Source of the DNA: Planctomycetota bacterium
GTDB taxonomy: Bacteria > Planctomycetota > Phycisphaerae > Phycisphaerales > SM1A02
Direction of reading: 5' to 3'
NCBI GenBank assembly: GCA_022574595.1
Contig: JACZRS010000018.1
Span: forward strand, 36,243-100,242
DNA length: 64,000 nucleotides
A program made the translations under genes and the position numbers. Below the pieces are notes generated by a model. That model ran no database searches and was not told the origin of the DNA. It worked only from the letters and a program-made list of their open reading frames with translations. Numbering within the stretch: position 1 is the first letter of the stretch; each line of letters opens with the position of its first letter. This document shows positions 1 through 8,224 of this stretch, one piece after another.

Positions 1-705
1 GTAGACGAACGTACCGAATCAGATGTGGATGACGTGTTCGATGCTCTCTATTCTCTGAATTCTGCTTTCAACGATGAGGGTGATCCTGAACCTCGGCTGG
101 TAAGACTCAGTTCTAAGGCGAAGATCGCATGGGTACGATTCGTCAACGAACACGCCATTGAGCAAACGGGCAAGGTGGGCGATGAAGCGGCTGTGTGGTC
201 CAAGCTTGAAGGTTACGCGGCACGATTCGCCCTGGTGTTTCATCTGACACGAGTAGCAGCTTGCGATACAACACAAGCTGATGCAGATGTACTCGATGAA
301 GCAAGCATTATGGCCGCAGTGGTCTTGGTGCGATGGTTCGCCCACGAAGCCAAGCGGGTCTACGCGATACTAGGCGATGATGAACACGACCGAGAACACC
401 GTCGTCTAGTCGAACTGATAGAAAGCAAAGGCGGATCAGTAAGCATCCGCGACTGGCAGAGGATGCGATCTCATCAGAAATCTGCCGATGCAGAAGCGGA
501 GCTCAAGTTACTAGAAGAGAAAGACTACGGTGAGCTACGACCTGCGCAACAAAGCGGAAGGGGACGTCCGTCAAAATTGTTTACGCTGTTTCCTGACAGG
601 ACTGACACTGACAATAACACTGATGCTTGCTCAGAATGCAGCATTCTGTCAGTGTCAGACGTGTCTGGCATGGAAGAAATACCTGAGGCGGGCCATGAAA
701 TGTAG
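1..705 (+). CDS. DUF3987-like primase/helicase C-terminal region (5' partial)
   Basis: The frame is open from the first base, so the gene begins before the window; about 234 residues are visible. The stretch ARFALVFHLTRVA, followed by a helix with VRWFAHEAKR and a C-terminal winged-helix-like part (LIESKGGSVSIRDWQRM), is the pattern seen at the end of DUF3987 (YfjI-type) proteins, which are helicase/primase-related proteins of integrated elements. No catalytic motif lies in the visible part. It is followed at short distance by a small HTH gene and an integrase in the same direction, which fits the replication/mobility end of an element. The family call rests on the C-terminal pattern only. 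Confidence 0.6.
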   Translation, partial: VDERTESDVDDVFDALYSLNSAFNDEGDPEPRLVRLSSKAKIAWVRFVNEHAIEQTGKVGDEAAVWSKLEGYAARFALVFHLTRVAACDTTQADADVLDEASIMAAVVLVRWFAHEAKRVYAILGDDEHDREHRRLVELIESKGGSVSIRDWQRMRSHQKSADAEAELKLLEEKDYGELRPAQQSGRGRPSKLFTLFPDRTDTDNNTDACSECSILSVSDVSGMEEIPEAGHEM

Positions 706-751
706 AACTATATGCTTTGCAATGAAGAAAGTATCGGGTATACTATTCACC

Positions 752-964
752 ATGCCTGTCATTTATGAAGCAATACGCAAAGCCATTTCAGATAGTGAAA
801 AGACTCGTTATCAGTTGTGGCAGGAAACAGGTATATCTCAGGCGCAGCTTTGTGAATTCCTACACGGCAGACGCGGCATGAGTATGGACAATCTTGAAAC
901 TCTTGCAAAAGCACTTGGATTAGAAATACTGACTCGACCAGTAAAGAAAAGAAAGAGGCACTGA
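752..964 (+). CDS. Small HTH (XRE-like) DNA-binding protein
   Basis: A 70-residue protein beginning MPVIYEAIRKAISDSEKTRY. A Cro/CI-type helix-turn-helix is visible: YQLWQETGISQAQLCEFLHG, then MSMDNLETLAKALGLEI, and a basic tail (KKRKRH). The ATG at 752 was chosen because it begins the HTH domain; longer in-frame extensions overlap the preceding gene. The stop lies 3 bases before the integrase start, so the two are probably co-transcribed. By position it may control excision or integrase expression, an inference from context. Confidence 0.75.
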   Translation: MPVIYEAIRKAISDSEKTRYQLWQETGISQAQLCEFLHGRRGMSMDNLETLAKALGLEILTRPVKKRKRH

Positions 965-967
965 ATC

Positions 968-2269
968 ATGGCATCAATCAGCAAAGACCCTAATGGGCTC
1001 AAGCGCATCCAATTCATCGGTGCGGATAGCAAGAGAAAAACAATTCGTCTAGGTAAAGCCTCGCTGCGCTACGCTGAATCAGTCAAGGTTAAGGTTGAGG
1101 ATTTGGTTGCAGCGAGTATCACCTGTCATGCACCTGCTGATGACACAAGTAGGTGGCTTACTAATCTTGATGATGCTATGTACGGGAAGCTTGCAAATGT
1201 TGGTTTGGTTATGGCACGAGGTGCTGTAAGGCTTGGGCCATTCACACGAACATATATCGACGGTAGGAAAGACATCAAACCTCGAACTAAGATTAATCTA
1301 GATCGGGCGCGTACATATCTACTATCGTTCTTTGCTGCTGACCTGCCAATGCGCAACATTACTCCTGGCGATGCAGAGAATTTCCGCATGCATCTGATCG
1401 GCGAAGGGAAGGCCGAGAATACTATTAGGCGAGCCATTGGACGAGCTCGACAATTCTTCAATGCAGCAAAAAGCCACGGTTTACTCGTTACTAATCCGTT
1501 TGATGGCATCAGCGTTGCTATGCGGACTAACCAGGATCGTTTCCACTTCATCAGCCGCGAAGATGCTCAGAAAGTGATAGATGCTTGTCCTGATGTACAG
1601 TGGAAATTGATCTTCACTCTAGCACGCTTTGGAGGACTTCGGTGTACCTCTGACGTACTCGCACTATCCTGGGATGATGTTAATTGGGAACACAGTCGCA
1701 TACGAATACCAAGTCCAAAAACTGAACATCACGAAGGCGGCGAGAGCCGGATGATCCCCCTATTCCCCGAGTTGCGACCGCATCTATTGGAAGCTTTCGA
1801 GGATGCTGAACCGGGAACAAAGTATGTCATAACGCGCTACCGTGATATTGGGACAAATCTACGGACACAGATGCACAGGATTATCAACAAGGCAGGACTG
1901 GAGCCATGGCCAAAGACATTCCAGAATCTTCGCAGTACACGGCAGACAGAATTGGCGGAGGAATTCCCATCGCATGTTGTTTGCAAGTGGCTTGGCAACA
2001 GTCAACTGGTCGCGACGAACCACTACCTACAACTGACCGATGAGCATTTCGCTAAGGCCATCATCGACAATGAACAGCCCGATTCAAAAGCGGCGCATAA
2101 TGCGGCGCAGAAGGCGCACGAAACGACTGGAATCGACGAGAAAGTTAAGTCCAAAAAAGAAAACGAAACTGACTTATCTTCTGCCAGTTTCGAGAGTTAT
2201 CGTGAGCCTTCTGACTACTTCACAAATGCGAAAGTGCCCTGCATAGGACTCGAACCTATAACCTGCTGA
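968..2269 (+). CDS. Tyrosine recombinase (phage-type integrase) of the left element
   Basis: 433 residues. A SAM-like DNA-binding domain (about 85-180) precedes the catalytic domain. Catalytic candidates are R225 (FGGLRC), R322 in QNLRSTR and Y353 (NHYLQ). The usual HxxR histidine is Gln and the usual LGH box reads WLGNS, a variant I associate with planctomycete integrases. Its last codons run into the 46-bp tRNA-Lys fragment at 2235, so the gene ends inside the attachment site. It belongs to an element extending left of the window, since the other element has its own integrase at 38570. Active-site variation may reduce activity or be normal for the family. Confidence 0.9.
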   Translation: MASISKDPNGLKRIQFIGADSKRKTIRLGKASLRYAESVKVKVEDLVAASITCHAPADDTSRWLTNLDDAMYGKLANVGLVMARGAVRLGPFTRTYIDGRKDIKPRTKINLDRARTYLLSFFAADLPMRNITPGDAENFRMHLIGEGKAENTIRRAIGRARQFFNAAKSHGLLVTNPFDGISVAMRTNQDRFHFISREDAQKVIDACPDVQWKLIFTLARFGGLRCTSDVLALSWDDVNWEHSRIRIPSPKTEHHEGGESRMIPLFPELRPHLLEAFEDAEPGTKYVITRYRDIGTNLRTQMHRIINKAGLEPWPKTFQNLRSTRQTELAEEFPSHVVCKWLGNSQLVATNHYLQLTDEHFAKAIIDNEQPDSKAAHNAAQKAHETTGIDEKVKSKKENETDLSSASFESYREPSDYFTNAKVPCIGLEPITC

Positions 2270-2280
2270 TTAAGAGTCAG
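2235..2280. repeat. attachment-site repeat: 46-bp tRNA-Lys 3' fragment
   Basis: This stretch matches 40159-40204 (3' part of the intact tRNA-Lys gene) with two mismatches, in the same orientation. It covers discriminator base, acceptor 3' strand, T arm, variable loop and half of the anticodon stem-loop. The remainder of the tRNA is absent here. It is the left boundary of the island at 2281-40158 and the right boundary of the element carrying the integrase at 968. Confidence 0.9.
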
Positions 2281-2559
2281 CCAGAGAGTCTGGAAAATAA
2301 GTGTACAAACAACGCAGCCAGCGCATCGGCCAGCGCGCAGGCGATACCTGCAGATGATCAAAGGGTATCGCATTGGTTGAATAACTGCCCAGTTGATCTC
2401 GGTCCAACCGCTTTAGCAGGTATTCTTGCGATGGTAGAAGTTGCTTCGAAGAAACAAGACTGATGCACCAGATCCGTATCTACACGATTGGCGCAAAATC
2501 GATCAAAGAGTAACGATCTCGGAAGACAGGTCGCCAAAGCCTAAGATCATGCAATAACA
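2281..2559. other. Gene-poor island end with possible integrase arm site
   Basis: No convincing gene. An open frame without a clear start reads through to a stop at 2461. A 22-bp sequence at 2317-2338, built from two direct GCCAGCGC units separated by ATCG, is repeated exactly at 40000-40021 near the other end of the island. Such end-proximal repeats could be integrase or excisionase arm sites; this is inference. Confidence 0.4.
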
Positions 2560-2910
2560 CTGGCAAGAGACCTTCAAGGCCCTATTAAATGAACCTTTCC
2601 CCAGCTGCGACATCCTAATCATGGCCGCCGCCGTCGCCGATTTTCGCCCAAAAACCGCGGTTCTAGATGCCAAGCTTAATCGCACTAAAAATCCCTTAAA
2701 TCTAGAATTAGAGCCTACGCCCGACTTAATTCAGCTTATTTCCTCTAAACGCCAAGCCCCACCAAACAGTGATAGGTTTCGCCCTGGAAGCTGCTGAAAA
2801 TCTCCTCTAATCCGCCCCAAAAAAGCTCGAGTCCAAATACCTGGACGCTGTTGTCACCAACGATCTACAAACCATGAGCAGCAATGAAATCGAAGCGATA
2901 GTAAATTGAA
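2560..2910 (+). pseudogene. coaBC: Degraded coaBC (phosphopantothenoylcysteine synthetase domain) fragment
   Basis: Forward translation gives DILIMAAAVADFRPK, then LELEPTPDLIQLISSKR, the hallmark of the CTP-dependent phosphopantothenate-cysteine ligase half of CoaBC/Dfp. The frame then breaks and continues in another frame with VIGFALEAAENLL, a stop, and KLESKYLDAVVTNDLQ, again matching the family in order. At least one frameshift and one stop are present and both ends are missing, so it cannot be functional. It probably arrived or was left behind during integration events at this boundary. Confidence 0.8.
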
Positions 2911-3049
2911 GTGGTGGCAAAACCCTGAGGCCGAATAATGGGAGAAGATGTTAAAATCAAATTTTGTAAATTGGCTTTTTGATGTACTCGATTCAATTCG
3001 CAAATAGCTTTTACTTATACCCTATCTCTTATCCCTTATTTCCGGGACT

Positions 3050-3275
3050 TGGAGTAGGTTTGGGACGAAACTATGCAAATGCCATACCGTTCCCAGCTCT
3101 TTTTCGGTCATCTGTCATATGTAACATATGACAGATGACAGGTATTATGCTTGACCTTCACGTACCCAACCATTGCAATGCTAGTGCATCTACAGAGAAC
3201 TCGTGGATGTAGCCGTGCGAATGTCATATTGGAAACGTCGGCTAGGACTATTTGCATTAGCTTAGGAGAAGACAA
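3050..3275 (+). promoter_or_regulatory. Promoter/leader cassette copy 1, upstream of tyrosinase
   Basis: Roughly 200 bp that align with 27780-27986 upstream of another gene, while the coding regions that follow are unrelated. Shared parts in order: GCAAATRCCATACC, the 31-bp palindrome (3108-3138), CTTGACC, TCACGTACC, CCATTGCAATGCTAG, a small stem-loop, and a second hairpin closed by GCCG/CGGC. A ribosome-binding AGGAGA lies just before the ATG. It looks like a mobile or duplicated control region with a structured 5' leader. Confidence 0.65.
3108..3138. promoter_or_regulatory. 31-bp palindrome, copy 1 (candidate operator)
   Basis: Perfect inverted repeat, 15+1+15, with half-site TCATCTGTCATATGT. 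It is one of six copies in the island (also 8704, 12582, 21278, 22272 and 27824). It lies 137 bp before the tyrosinase start. Confidence 0.7.
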
Positions 3276-4460
3276 ATGAATGGTATTCATTATCGCCGAA
3301 ACATCGATTGCCTCACGAGTGATCAACTCCATGACCTGCGCGAAGCCTTGGCAGCTATGTTCGAATTGCCGGCGGAGGACGGGAACAGCTTTGAAAAGAT
3401 CGGGGGATTGCATGGAAGTGACTGCGAGCACGGCTCTCCGGGCTTCCTGACATGGCACCGCGCCTACATTGACGTGTTCGAGAAAGCCCTTCAATGTTGT
3501 TGCGACAACAGCATATCGCTGCCTTTCTGGGACTGGTCCTCCGGGCCAAGCACCGGCGTCCCCTCGGCCTGCGCGACTTCGACCTATGTCAACCGCGACG
3601 GGGACTCAGTGCCGAACCCATTGTACGCCGGTCCGCTGCCCAGCTCTTTGGGTGGAGGAATGACCGCCCGACGCAGTGACGTCGATACGAGAACCTACGA
3701 CCTCATTGCAACGGCGGCGCAGAACGCTTTAAACCAATCGAGCTTCAGCAGCTTTCAAAACATGCTCAACGGACCGCACGGCAGCGTTCACCTCAACGTA
3801 GGAGGTCAGATGATGACATTTGCCGGCGCCGGCTTCGACCCCATCTTCTATCTTCACCACTCCAACGTTGATCGCGTGTGGGCCCAATGGCAGAACACAC
3901 ATCCGGGTACTCTGCCAGCCAACGAGGCCTCGCTTGAGCTAGAGCCTTTCAACATGCCGTACAGCGCCGACTGGAAGACCGGAGCGGACTTTGCCACGAC
4001 CGATCAGCTGGGGTACAGATACTCGACCTTCTGCTACTTCCTCCCACCGATCGTCTGGTGGGACATCTTCAAATTTCGCCTCGATCCGCATTGGTTCAAG
4101 ATGGATATCAAATCGGCCAAGCTAGTCTTGAAGAGCGGCAGTATGCCGGTTCGCTCGATGGAAATACGCGTCTTCATCAATGAGCCGGAGCCTTCCGTGA
4201 AAACGCCTACGCTGGGCAACCCGCGCTTCGCCGGGTCGCTCGGAATGTTCGGGATGACCGCGGGCGACGAACCGGCGATGCAAATGAAGCGACGCCCCAA
4301 CCAACGCTTCGACCTCGAGCTCGACATCTCCAGGACGCTCGTGAAACAAAGCGCGTCGGGGGAAGAGGTCTCAATGAAGCTGGTGCCCGTCGGCATCGAC
4401 GGCCAGGCCGTCTCTCCTGACAAAGTCAATCTCGACGGCATTGAGATTCTCATCGACTGA
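3276..4460 (+). CDS. Tyrosinase / polyphenol oxidase (type 3 copper)
   Basis: 394 residues. CuA ligand candidates are H46 (GGLHG), H52 and H61 (FLTWHRAYIDVFE). CuB candidates are H169 (GPHG), H173 and H195/H196 in DPIFYLHHSNVDRVWAQW, the tyrosinase signature. C50 lies close to H52 and could form the thioether seen in some tyrosinases. Residues about 270-390 resemble the C-terminal domain of plant-type polyphenol oxidases (RVFINEPEP, NPRFAGSLGMFG). No signal peptide is visible, so a cytoplasmic protein or non-classical export is likely. The family oxidises phenols to o-quinones with O2. GC is clearly higher than in its flanks, suggesting recent acquisition. Its promoter is the duplicated cassette. 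Confidence 0.95.
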   Translation: MNGIHYRRNIDCLTSDQLHDLREALAAMFELPAEDGNSFEKIGGLHGSDCEHGSPGFLTWHRAYIDVFEKALQCCCDNSISLPFWDWSSGPSTGVPSACATSTYVNRDGDSVPNPLYAGPLPSSLGGGMTARRSDVDTRTYDLIATAAQNALNQSSFSSFQNMLNGPHGSVHLNVGGQMMTFAGAGFDPIFYLHHSNVDRVWAQWQNTHPGTLPANEASLELEPFNMPYSADWKTGADFATTDQLGYRYSTFCYFLPPIVWWDIFKFRLDPHWFKMDIKSAKLVLKSGSMPVRSMEIRVFINEPEPSVKTPTLGNPRFAGSLGMFGMTAGDEPAMQMKRRPNQRFDLELDISRTLVKQSASGEEVSMKLVPVGIDGQAVSPDKVNLDGIEILID

Positions 4461-4828
4461 TGGGCAGAAAAGGTATCGTTATGATTATCCAAACCGCAAA
4501 GGCTGGAAGAATTCATCTTGGCATCTTTTCTACCCTGACATCTCCTATGAAGCCGCGCTCTTGGGTTGGAATGATCGTCGTATGCGCCACTTCCAAGGGT
4601 TTCCCCTAGTCAACCAGTTAGGCGTCACCTGTGTAGGGGACAGGAACCGGGCTAGTCGTAGCTATGTTCCGTGAATCGCTTAATATCATTGCGGATGGAC
4701 AGGGCTCGCATACCTCAGCATCGACCGATTCGCAGCCACAGTCCATTTTGTCCCAAGAGTTCGATGCGGATATGATATTTACATTACGCGGTGAATCCTT
4801 CTTTGGGCGCTGACTTGAGGAATTGCGC
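4461..4828. other. Intergenic region, no supported gene
   Basis: Short open frames here lack family resemblance and good starts. An 18-bp stretch (4691-4708, GCGGATGGACAGGGCTCG) recurs exactly at 30826-30843, in both cases 120-140 bp before a defence-like gene. A GAGG ribosome-binding site lies before the ATG at 4829. Confidence 0.4.
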
Positions 4829-5698
4829 ATGGGCTTAGTAAACGAACTACAAGAGAGTGCGGAACGGGATGATGTCCAGACGCTGTTGCGGAAAGCTAAG
4901 CGCGTGTCGGCAAAGCTCCGGCGGGACGACATCTCTAAATGGCTCAATAACGAACAGAATGGATATCCGGATGGGGCCAAAGTGCCTTCTTACCGTGATA
5001 TCAGTATTTCGTTTTGCTACAACACGAACGGGAATTTGCCGGCCGGGTATGGCCAACTGATGCGCGGCATCGTACCTCTCCCGGGTGTTGGCGATGGCCT
5101 CACTATTCCAGTCGGCCACCCTATCAGCACCATTGCCGATTGGGTTGATTCGTACAACGCAGGACGTGGTCAGCTTTATGAAACTCTTGATAGAGAGAAG
5201 GCCGACTTGATACGCAGCAAACTCACGATTAATCGCCCCGATCTGTTTGAGCAAGTCACATTGATGATGCAACTAAACGAATCGGGGATCAGGGGGATTC
5301 CTGAGCAGGTCAAGAACAGAGTACTGGACTGGGCGTGTGACTTAGAGACAGCAGGCGTGACTGGTGATGGCTACTCATTCTCAAAAACCGAAAAGGAAAC
5401 CGCCAAGACTGTGGTCTTCAACATCAGCCACAGCACCATCGACCAGTTAAACAGTTCCGGCACAAACCTACAAAGGCAAATCCGGATGGTCAACTTCAAT
5501 ATCAAGAACTCGACGGTAGGGCAAATTAGCGAATCCGGTTCCAATATTCAAGTGACCGGCACAAGTCCGGAACGCAAGACCGTTTGGAATCACTTCTGCT
5601 CGTGGTATGGGCTCTTGGGAATAACGATTGGGATCATCAGCGCTATCGGGGGTTGGTACGCGCTCCACGTTCAATATGGGTTGTGGTTCTTCGGATGA
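4829..5698 (+). CDS. AbiTii-domain abortive-infection-like protein
   Basis: 289 residues. The N-terminal half (LVNELQESAERDDVQTLLRKA, KWLNNEQNGYP, VPSYRDI) fits the AbiTii domain of proteins linked to phage exclusion. The central part is rich in polar beta-prone segments (FNISHSTIDQL, FNIKNSTVGQI), and the C-terminus has one transmembrane helix (WYGLLGITIGIISAIGGWYAL). ATG at 4829 is preferred over an upstream TTG because GAGG is 8 bases before it. The gene is convergent with the SDH-type protease gene. The role is a family-level inference; the trigger and target are unknown. Confidence 0.7.
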   Translation: MGLVNELQESAERDDVQTLLRKAKRVSAKLRRDDISKWLNNEQNGYPDGAKVPSYRDISISFCYNTNGNLPAGYGQLMRGIVPLPGVGDGLTIPVGHPISTIADWVDSYNAGRGQLYETLDREKADLIRSKLTINRPDLFEQVTLMMQLNESGIRGIPEQVKNRVLDWACDLETAGVTGDGYSFSKTEKETAKTVVFNISHSTIDQLNSSGTNLQRQIRMVNFNIKNSTVGQISESGSNIQVTGTSPERKTVWNHFCSWYGLLGITIGIISAIGGWYALHVQYGLWFFG

Positions 5699-5715
5699 AG
5701 CAAGAAGGGCTCGGC

Positions 5716-6741
5716 CTATTTGAGATCGTAGATGCCTGCATCGGAGTCCTGCGATCCAACAAAGTAGAATCCCTTGTTCGCGAAGAGTCGAAAGTATCTC
5801 TCGATCAATTTTAGACGCTCATACAGCGCATCGGATAGTCGGTATTCGGATGAATTGTGTTTGATCATTGATTTATCGAACACAGTCTCGGCCTCCGCAA
5901 CGTCGATCACAAACCCATGGTCTTTATATGCATACACTAGGTTATGCGCGATTTTATTCGCAGGTTTACTGAGTTTGGTCAGCCTCTTCGCTATGAGGCG
6001 TTCGGCGTATTGAACGGCTGATTCTGCGATGCGTTCGTAGTAGCCAAGCTGCGACAACTCGAGGGACTTGCTGAGGAATGTCGCGAACATCTCCTGAGCC
6101 GTGGGATATGTCTTCGTCAGTTCGGCCAAGTGCTCCACGGACTGCTTTAGCGCCAACGCCGGTCGATTTTTGATCTGCGGGTCAATCGGGCCGAGCTCGC
6201 TTAAACTGCCCATGTGAATCTCATCCGCTCCGCAGCAGATCAGAGTAGCAGCTGACTTCGCTTCGCGAGGAACAGCTACAATGAACTTGTCTTCGGCATA
6301 TTCGCGGCAAAGCTTGCTAATAAAGTAGGCCGCATCAATCTCCCCCCCCGATGAACAAAGGACTAATAATATTGGCTTTTTCTTAGCGAACTTAGTTATG
6401 GAGCGATATATGCGATCTGCATCTGTACGCATTAGCCTCGTCTTATCGAATAGGATGAGGAGATTGTATTGATCGGCAACAGGATGCTTCCTCAAGACCT
6501 CGGATATCAACTCACGGACAAGGTCGTTGAGCTGATCGTCAGAGGCGCCGGCTTTTAAGGCGCCGTACAGGCGGTGAATAGTGGGTACCGACTTTGCAGC
6601 AGGAGGTCTCTTAGGCGATGTCGAGGAGGATGCTTGCTTCGCCCTCCTTGTAGTCGTTCCCGCACCCTTGACGCGACTCTTGGGCTTACGCGACTTCTTT
6701 GCAGTCGTTGTCTTTTTTGACTTAGATCGTTTTTTCGCCAT
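5716..6741 (-). CDS. SDH-type serine protease-like protein (ClpP/SppA fold)
   Basis: 341 residues. The first 50 are very rich in Lys/Arg/Ser/Thr and probably disordered. The core matches the serine dehydrogenase proteinase (SDH_sah) family: CSSGGEIDAAYFISKLC contributes the oxyanion region, PREAKSAATLICCGADEI contains the candidate nucleophile Ser, and MGSLSELGPIDPQI follows as in SppA/ClpP-like enzymes. Most relatives have an N-terminal membrane helix; here the basic tail replaces it, possibly for nucleic-acid or ribosome contact. Such soluble SDH proteins recur in defence islands, and this one faces an AbiTii gene. Whether it is an active protease is not shown. Confidence 0.8.
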   Translation of the reverse strand: MAKKRSKSKKTTTAKKSRKPKSRVKGAGTTTRRAKQASSSTSPKRPPAAKSVPTIHRLYGALKAGASDDQLNDLVRELISEVLRKHPVADQYNLLILFDKTRLMRTDADRIYRSITKFAKKKPILLVLCSSGGEIDAAYFISKLCREYAEDKFIVAVPREAKSAATLICCGADEIHMGSLSELGPIDPQIKNRPALALKQSVEHLAELTKTYPTAQEMFATFLSKSLELSQLGYYERIAESAVQYAERLIAKRLTKLSKPANKIAHNLVYAYKDHGFVIDVAEAETVFDKSMIKHNSSEYRLSDALYERLKLIERYFRLFANKGFYFVGSQDSDAGIYDLK

Positions 6742-7132
6742 TGCGGTCTCCGATTCGGCAGACTGACTGTTCAGCCTGATAAGAATCTACCTTAGTACAG
6801 CATATACCAACAATCAAGGAGCATAGGTCAAGCGAAGGGTCACCCTTAACCCCTGTGGTTAAATCCCTTCTAAGTGTCTATTTCCAGAGTCGGACCGCCC
6901 ATTCCCATTCATGGAGCGTTCATCACCAGGGAGCGAAAAAAGGTTTCAGGATTAATTAATTTGTAATACAACTATCCATTTGGGATTAGGCAGTGCCTCG
7001 GATTCACGCGGAGCGGAAACCCGTGTCTTATTGCGCACAACAACATTCCATCACTGGTTACGCAAAGCCGGGGTCGGAAAAGATGTCACATTGATTTATT
7101 GAGCTAGTGAAAAGTGGCCGAAAAATTCACCC
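6742..7132. other. Intergenic region with a coding remnant shared with 32.6 kb
   Basis: On the minus strand, 6952 to about 7050 reads out a C-terminal peptide ending NPKWIVVLQIN and a stop. The same ending (NPKWIAVLQIN) is found at 32583 on the minus strand, and the 46 bp at 6946-6991 match 32577-32622 with few differences. No intact gene is present. Both copies precede the duplicated cassettes, so they probably mark the eroded edge of one duplicated unit. Confidence 0.55.
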
Positions 7133-7417
7133 CTATTGCTTCTTGGTCACCTTTTTCCGCACTGTCTTTTTCTTCTTCTTTTTAGATTTGCCCGGAGGGT
7201 CAGGAATGATCTCTAGCAGCTCGCCCGGCGTGATATCAAGACCTATGCAGATCTTTTCTATATTGGTTGTACTTGTGCTGTAACCAACTCGTGATCCCAT
7301 CGAAGCCAATGTTCCGGCAGCAATACCTATACATCTTGACAGGAGTTCGTAGGTCATCTTTTGACCCGTCTTCCGTCTGTACTGTTTCATGGCCTCTTGT
7401 ATTTTAATTGCGAGCAT
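7133..7417 (-). CDS. XRE-family (HTH_26-like) regulator with basic tail
   Basis: 94 residues. The HTH spans about 5-70: KIQEAMKQYRRKTGQKMTYE, LSRCIGIAAGTLASMGSR, then NIEKICIGLDITPGELLEI. This is the small Cro/CI-like type in which the first helix is followed by a conserved MTYELL. The last 20 residues are almost all Lys/Thr/Val. It is divergent from the following cassette (start 7678), so it may regulate that promoter; the second cassette has an RHH protein in the corresponding place. The function is inferred from domain and position. Confidence 0.8.
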   Translation of the reverse strand: MLAIKIQEAMKQYRRKTGQKMTYELLSRCIGIAAGTLASMGSRVGYSTSTTNIEKICIGLDITPGELLEIIPDPPGKSKKKKKKTVRKKVTKKQ

Positions 7418-7618
7418 AATAATTTATTAAACCAAAATTTTGTATGAGAAAGACAATATATTGATTGACAGAGTCCAAATGGCAACGTAGCATACGCATA
7501 ATGCCGACTTTTACCCAACCCAATCTTCCTCAATGAAGAGGCACAAACCTTTTAGGAGCAAGGCATTCTAGACTATCTTTGACATTAACGGTTAGCATTG
7601 TGCAAACCGTCATTCAAA

Positions 7619-7677
7619 TTGCCCCCGCGCTGGGAAAACAGCCGGGGGCGTGGACCGAACTCGCAAGGAGTCCGATC
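7619..7677 (+). promoter_or_regulatory. Conserved leader hairpin of cassette copy 1
   Basis: A GC-rich hairpin (GCCCCCG 7621-7627 with CGGGGGC 7643-7649, extended by CTG/CAG) is followed by AAGGAG 7 bases before the ATG at 7678. The same leader, almost base for base, precedes the paralogous gene at 33065. The surrounding upstream DNA is different, so the leader belongs to the gene. It may be a translational control element. Confidence 0.6.
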
Positions 7678-8094
7678 ATGACTACTGTAGCTGCATTTGT
7701 ATCGTCAAGCACTCCCCCGGAAGTTTCCGGAGTGCAAAACCTTCCAACACAACACGTTACGAACAATAATGAAGCCGTGTGTAAGCAACTCACAGGTCTT
7801 ACTGTACGCCAAGCATCAATATCAGTTGGCAAATACCTCAACATCTATTGGCACTCATTGCTCGAAATCGACCCACTACTAAGAGCAGCTTTGCTTCCAA
7901 TCAAGAACTGCACGCCTAACCGCCTCAAGCAATGTATGGCCGCCTTGATACAAAGGTATCCCGATCCGCGTGGCATGCATAGATGGGTGAATCTGTTAAT
8001 GCGCCAACTTGTGCCGGTGCTTGATTGGAAAATTGTGCTTGCCTACGCCCGCTTCAATGACCCGGCAATCGCAGAACAAGCCATCAAGTCGTAG
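7678..8094 (+). CDS. Cassette gene A, copy 1 (unknown function)
   Basis: 138 residues, no recognised domain. The N-terminal 35 residues are Ser/Thr/Pro/Asn-rich and variable. From CKQLTGLTVRQASISVGKYLN onward it is nearly identical to the protein at 33065, including MHRWVNLLMRQLVPVLDWK and LAYARFNDPAIAEQAI. It is predicted mostly helical and soluble. The ATG at 7678 has an ideal ribosome-binding site and matches the paralogue's start. Gene B (8225) follows in both copies, so A and B probably act together. Strong conservation of a stand-alone pair within one island suggests a toxin-antitoxin-like or regulatory module, but nothing in the sequence proves this. Confidence 0.75.
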   Translation: MTTVAAFVSSSTPPEVSGVQNLPTQHVTNNNEAVCKQLTGLTVRQASISVGKYLNIYWHSLLEIDPLLRAALLPIKNCTPNRLKQCMAALIQRYPDPRGMHRWVNLLMRQLVPVLDWKIVLAYARFNDPAIAEQAIKS

Positions 8095-8115
8095 GTATAC
8101 ACAAAGAATAAAGAA

Positions 8116-8192
8116 CCCTCACCCCCAACCCCTCTCCCAAAGGTAGAGGGGAGTCAGAAAGCCCTCTCCCTTTGGGAGAGGGTTGGGTGAGG
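8116..8192. repeat. Long GC-rich inverted repeat between cassette genes A and B
   Basis: Arms at about 8116-8143 and 8169-8192 (CCCTCACCC..CTCTCCCAAAGG and its complement) form a long imperfect hairpin of a type dispersed in many bacterial genomes. It is absent from the second cassette copy, which has a different hairpin at 33598. It probably inserted after duplication and may terminate or stabilise the gene A transcript. Confidence 0.7.
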
Positions 8193-8224
8193 GTCAGGTG
8201 TTTTACATCACAAGGGGCAAAGTA

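Noticed and set aside
3050..3275. Cyclic-di-GMP riboswitch in the shared leader
   Set aside because: CCATTGCA recalled the GEMM motif, but the other conserved blocks and the tetraloop-receptor pattern are absent.
4441..4674. 77-residue frame after the tyrosinase
   Set aside because: It overlaps the tyrosinase end, has no start signal and no recognisable features.
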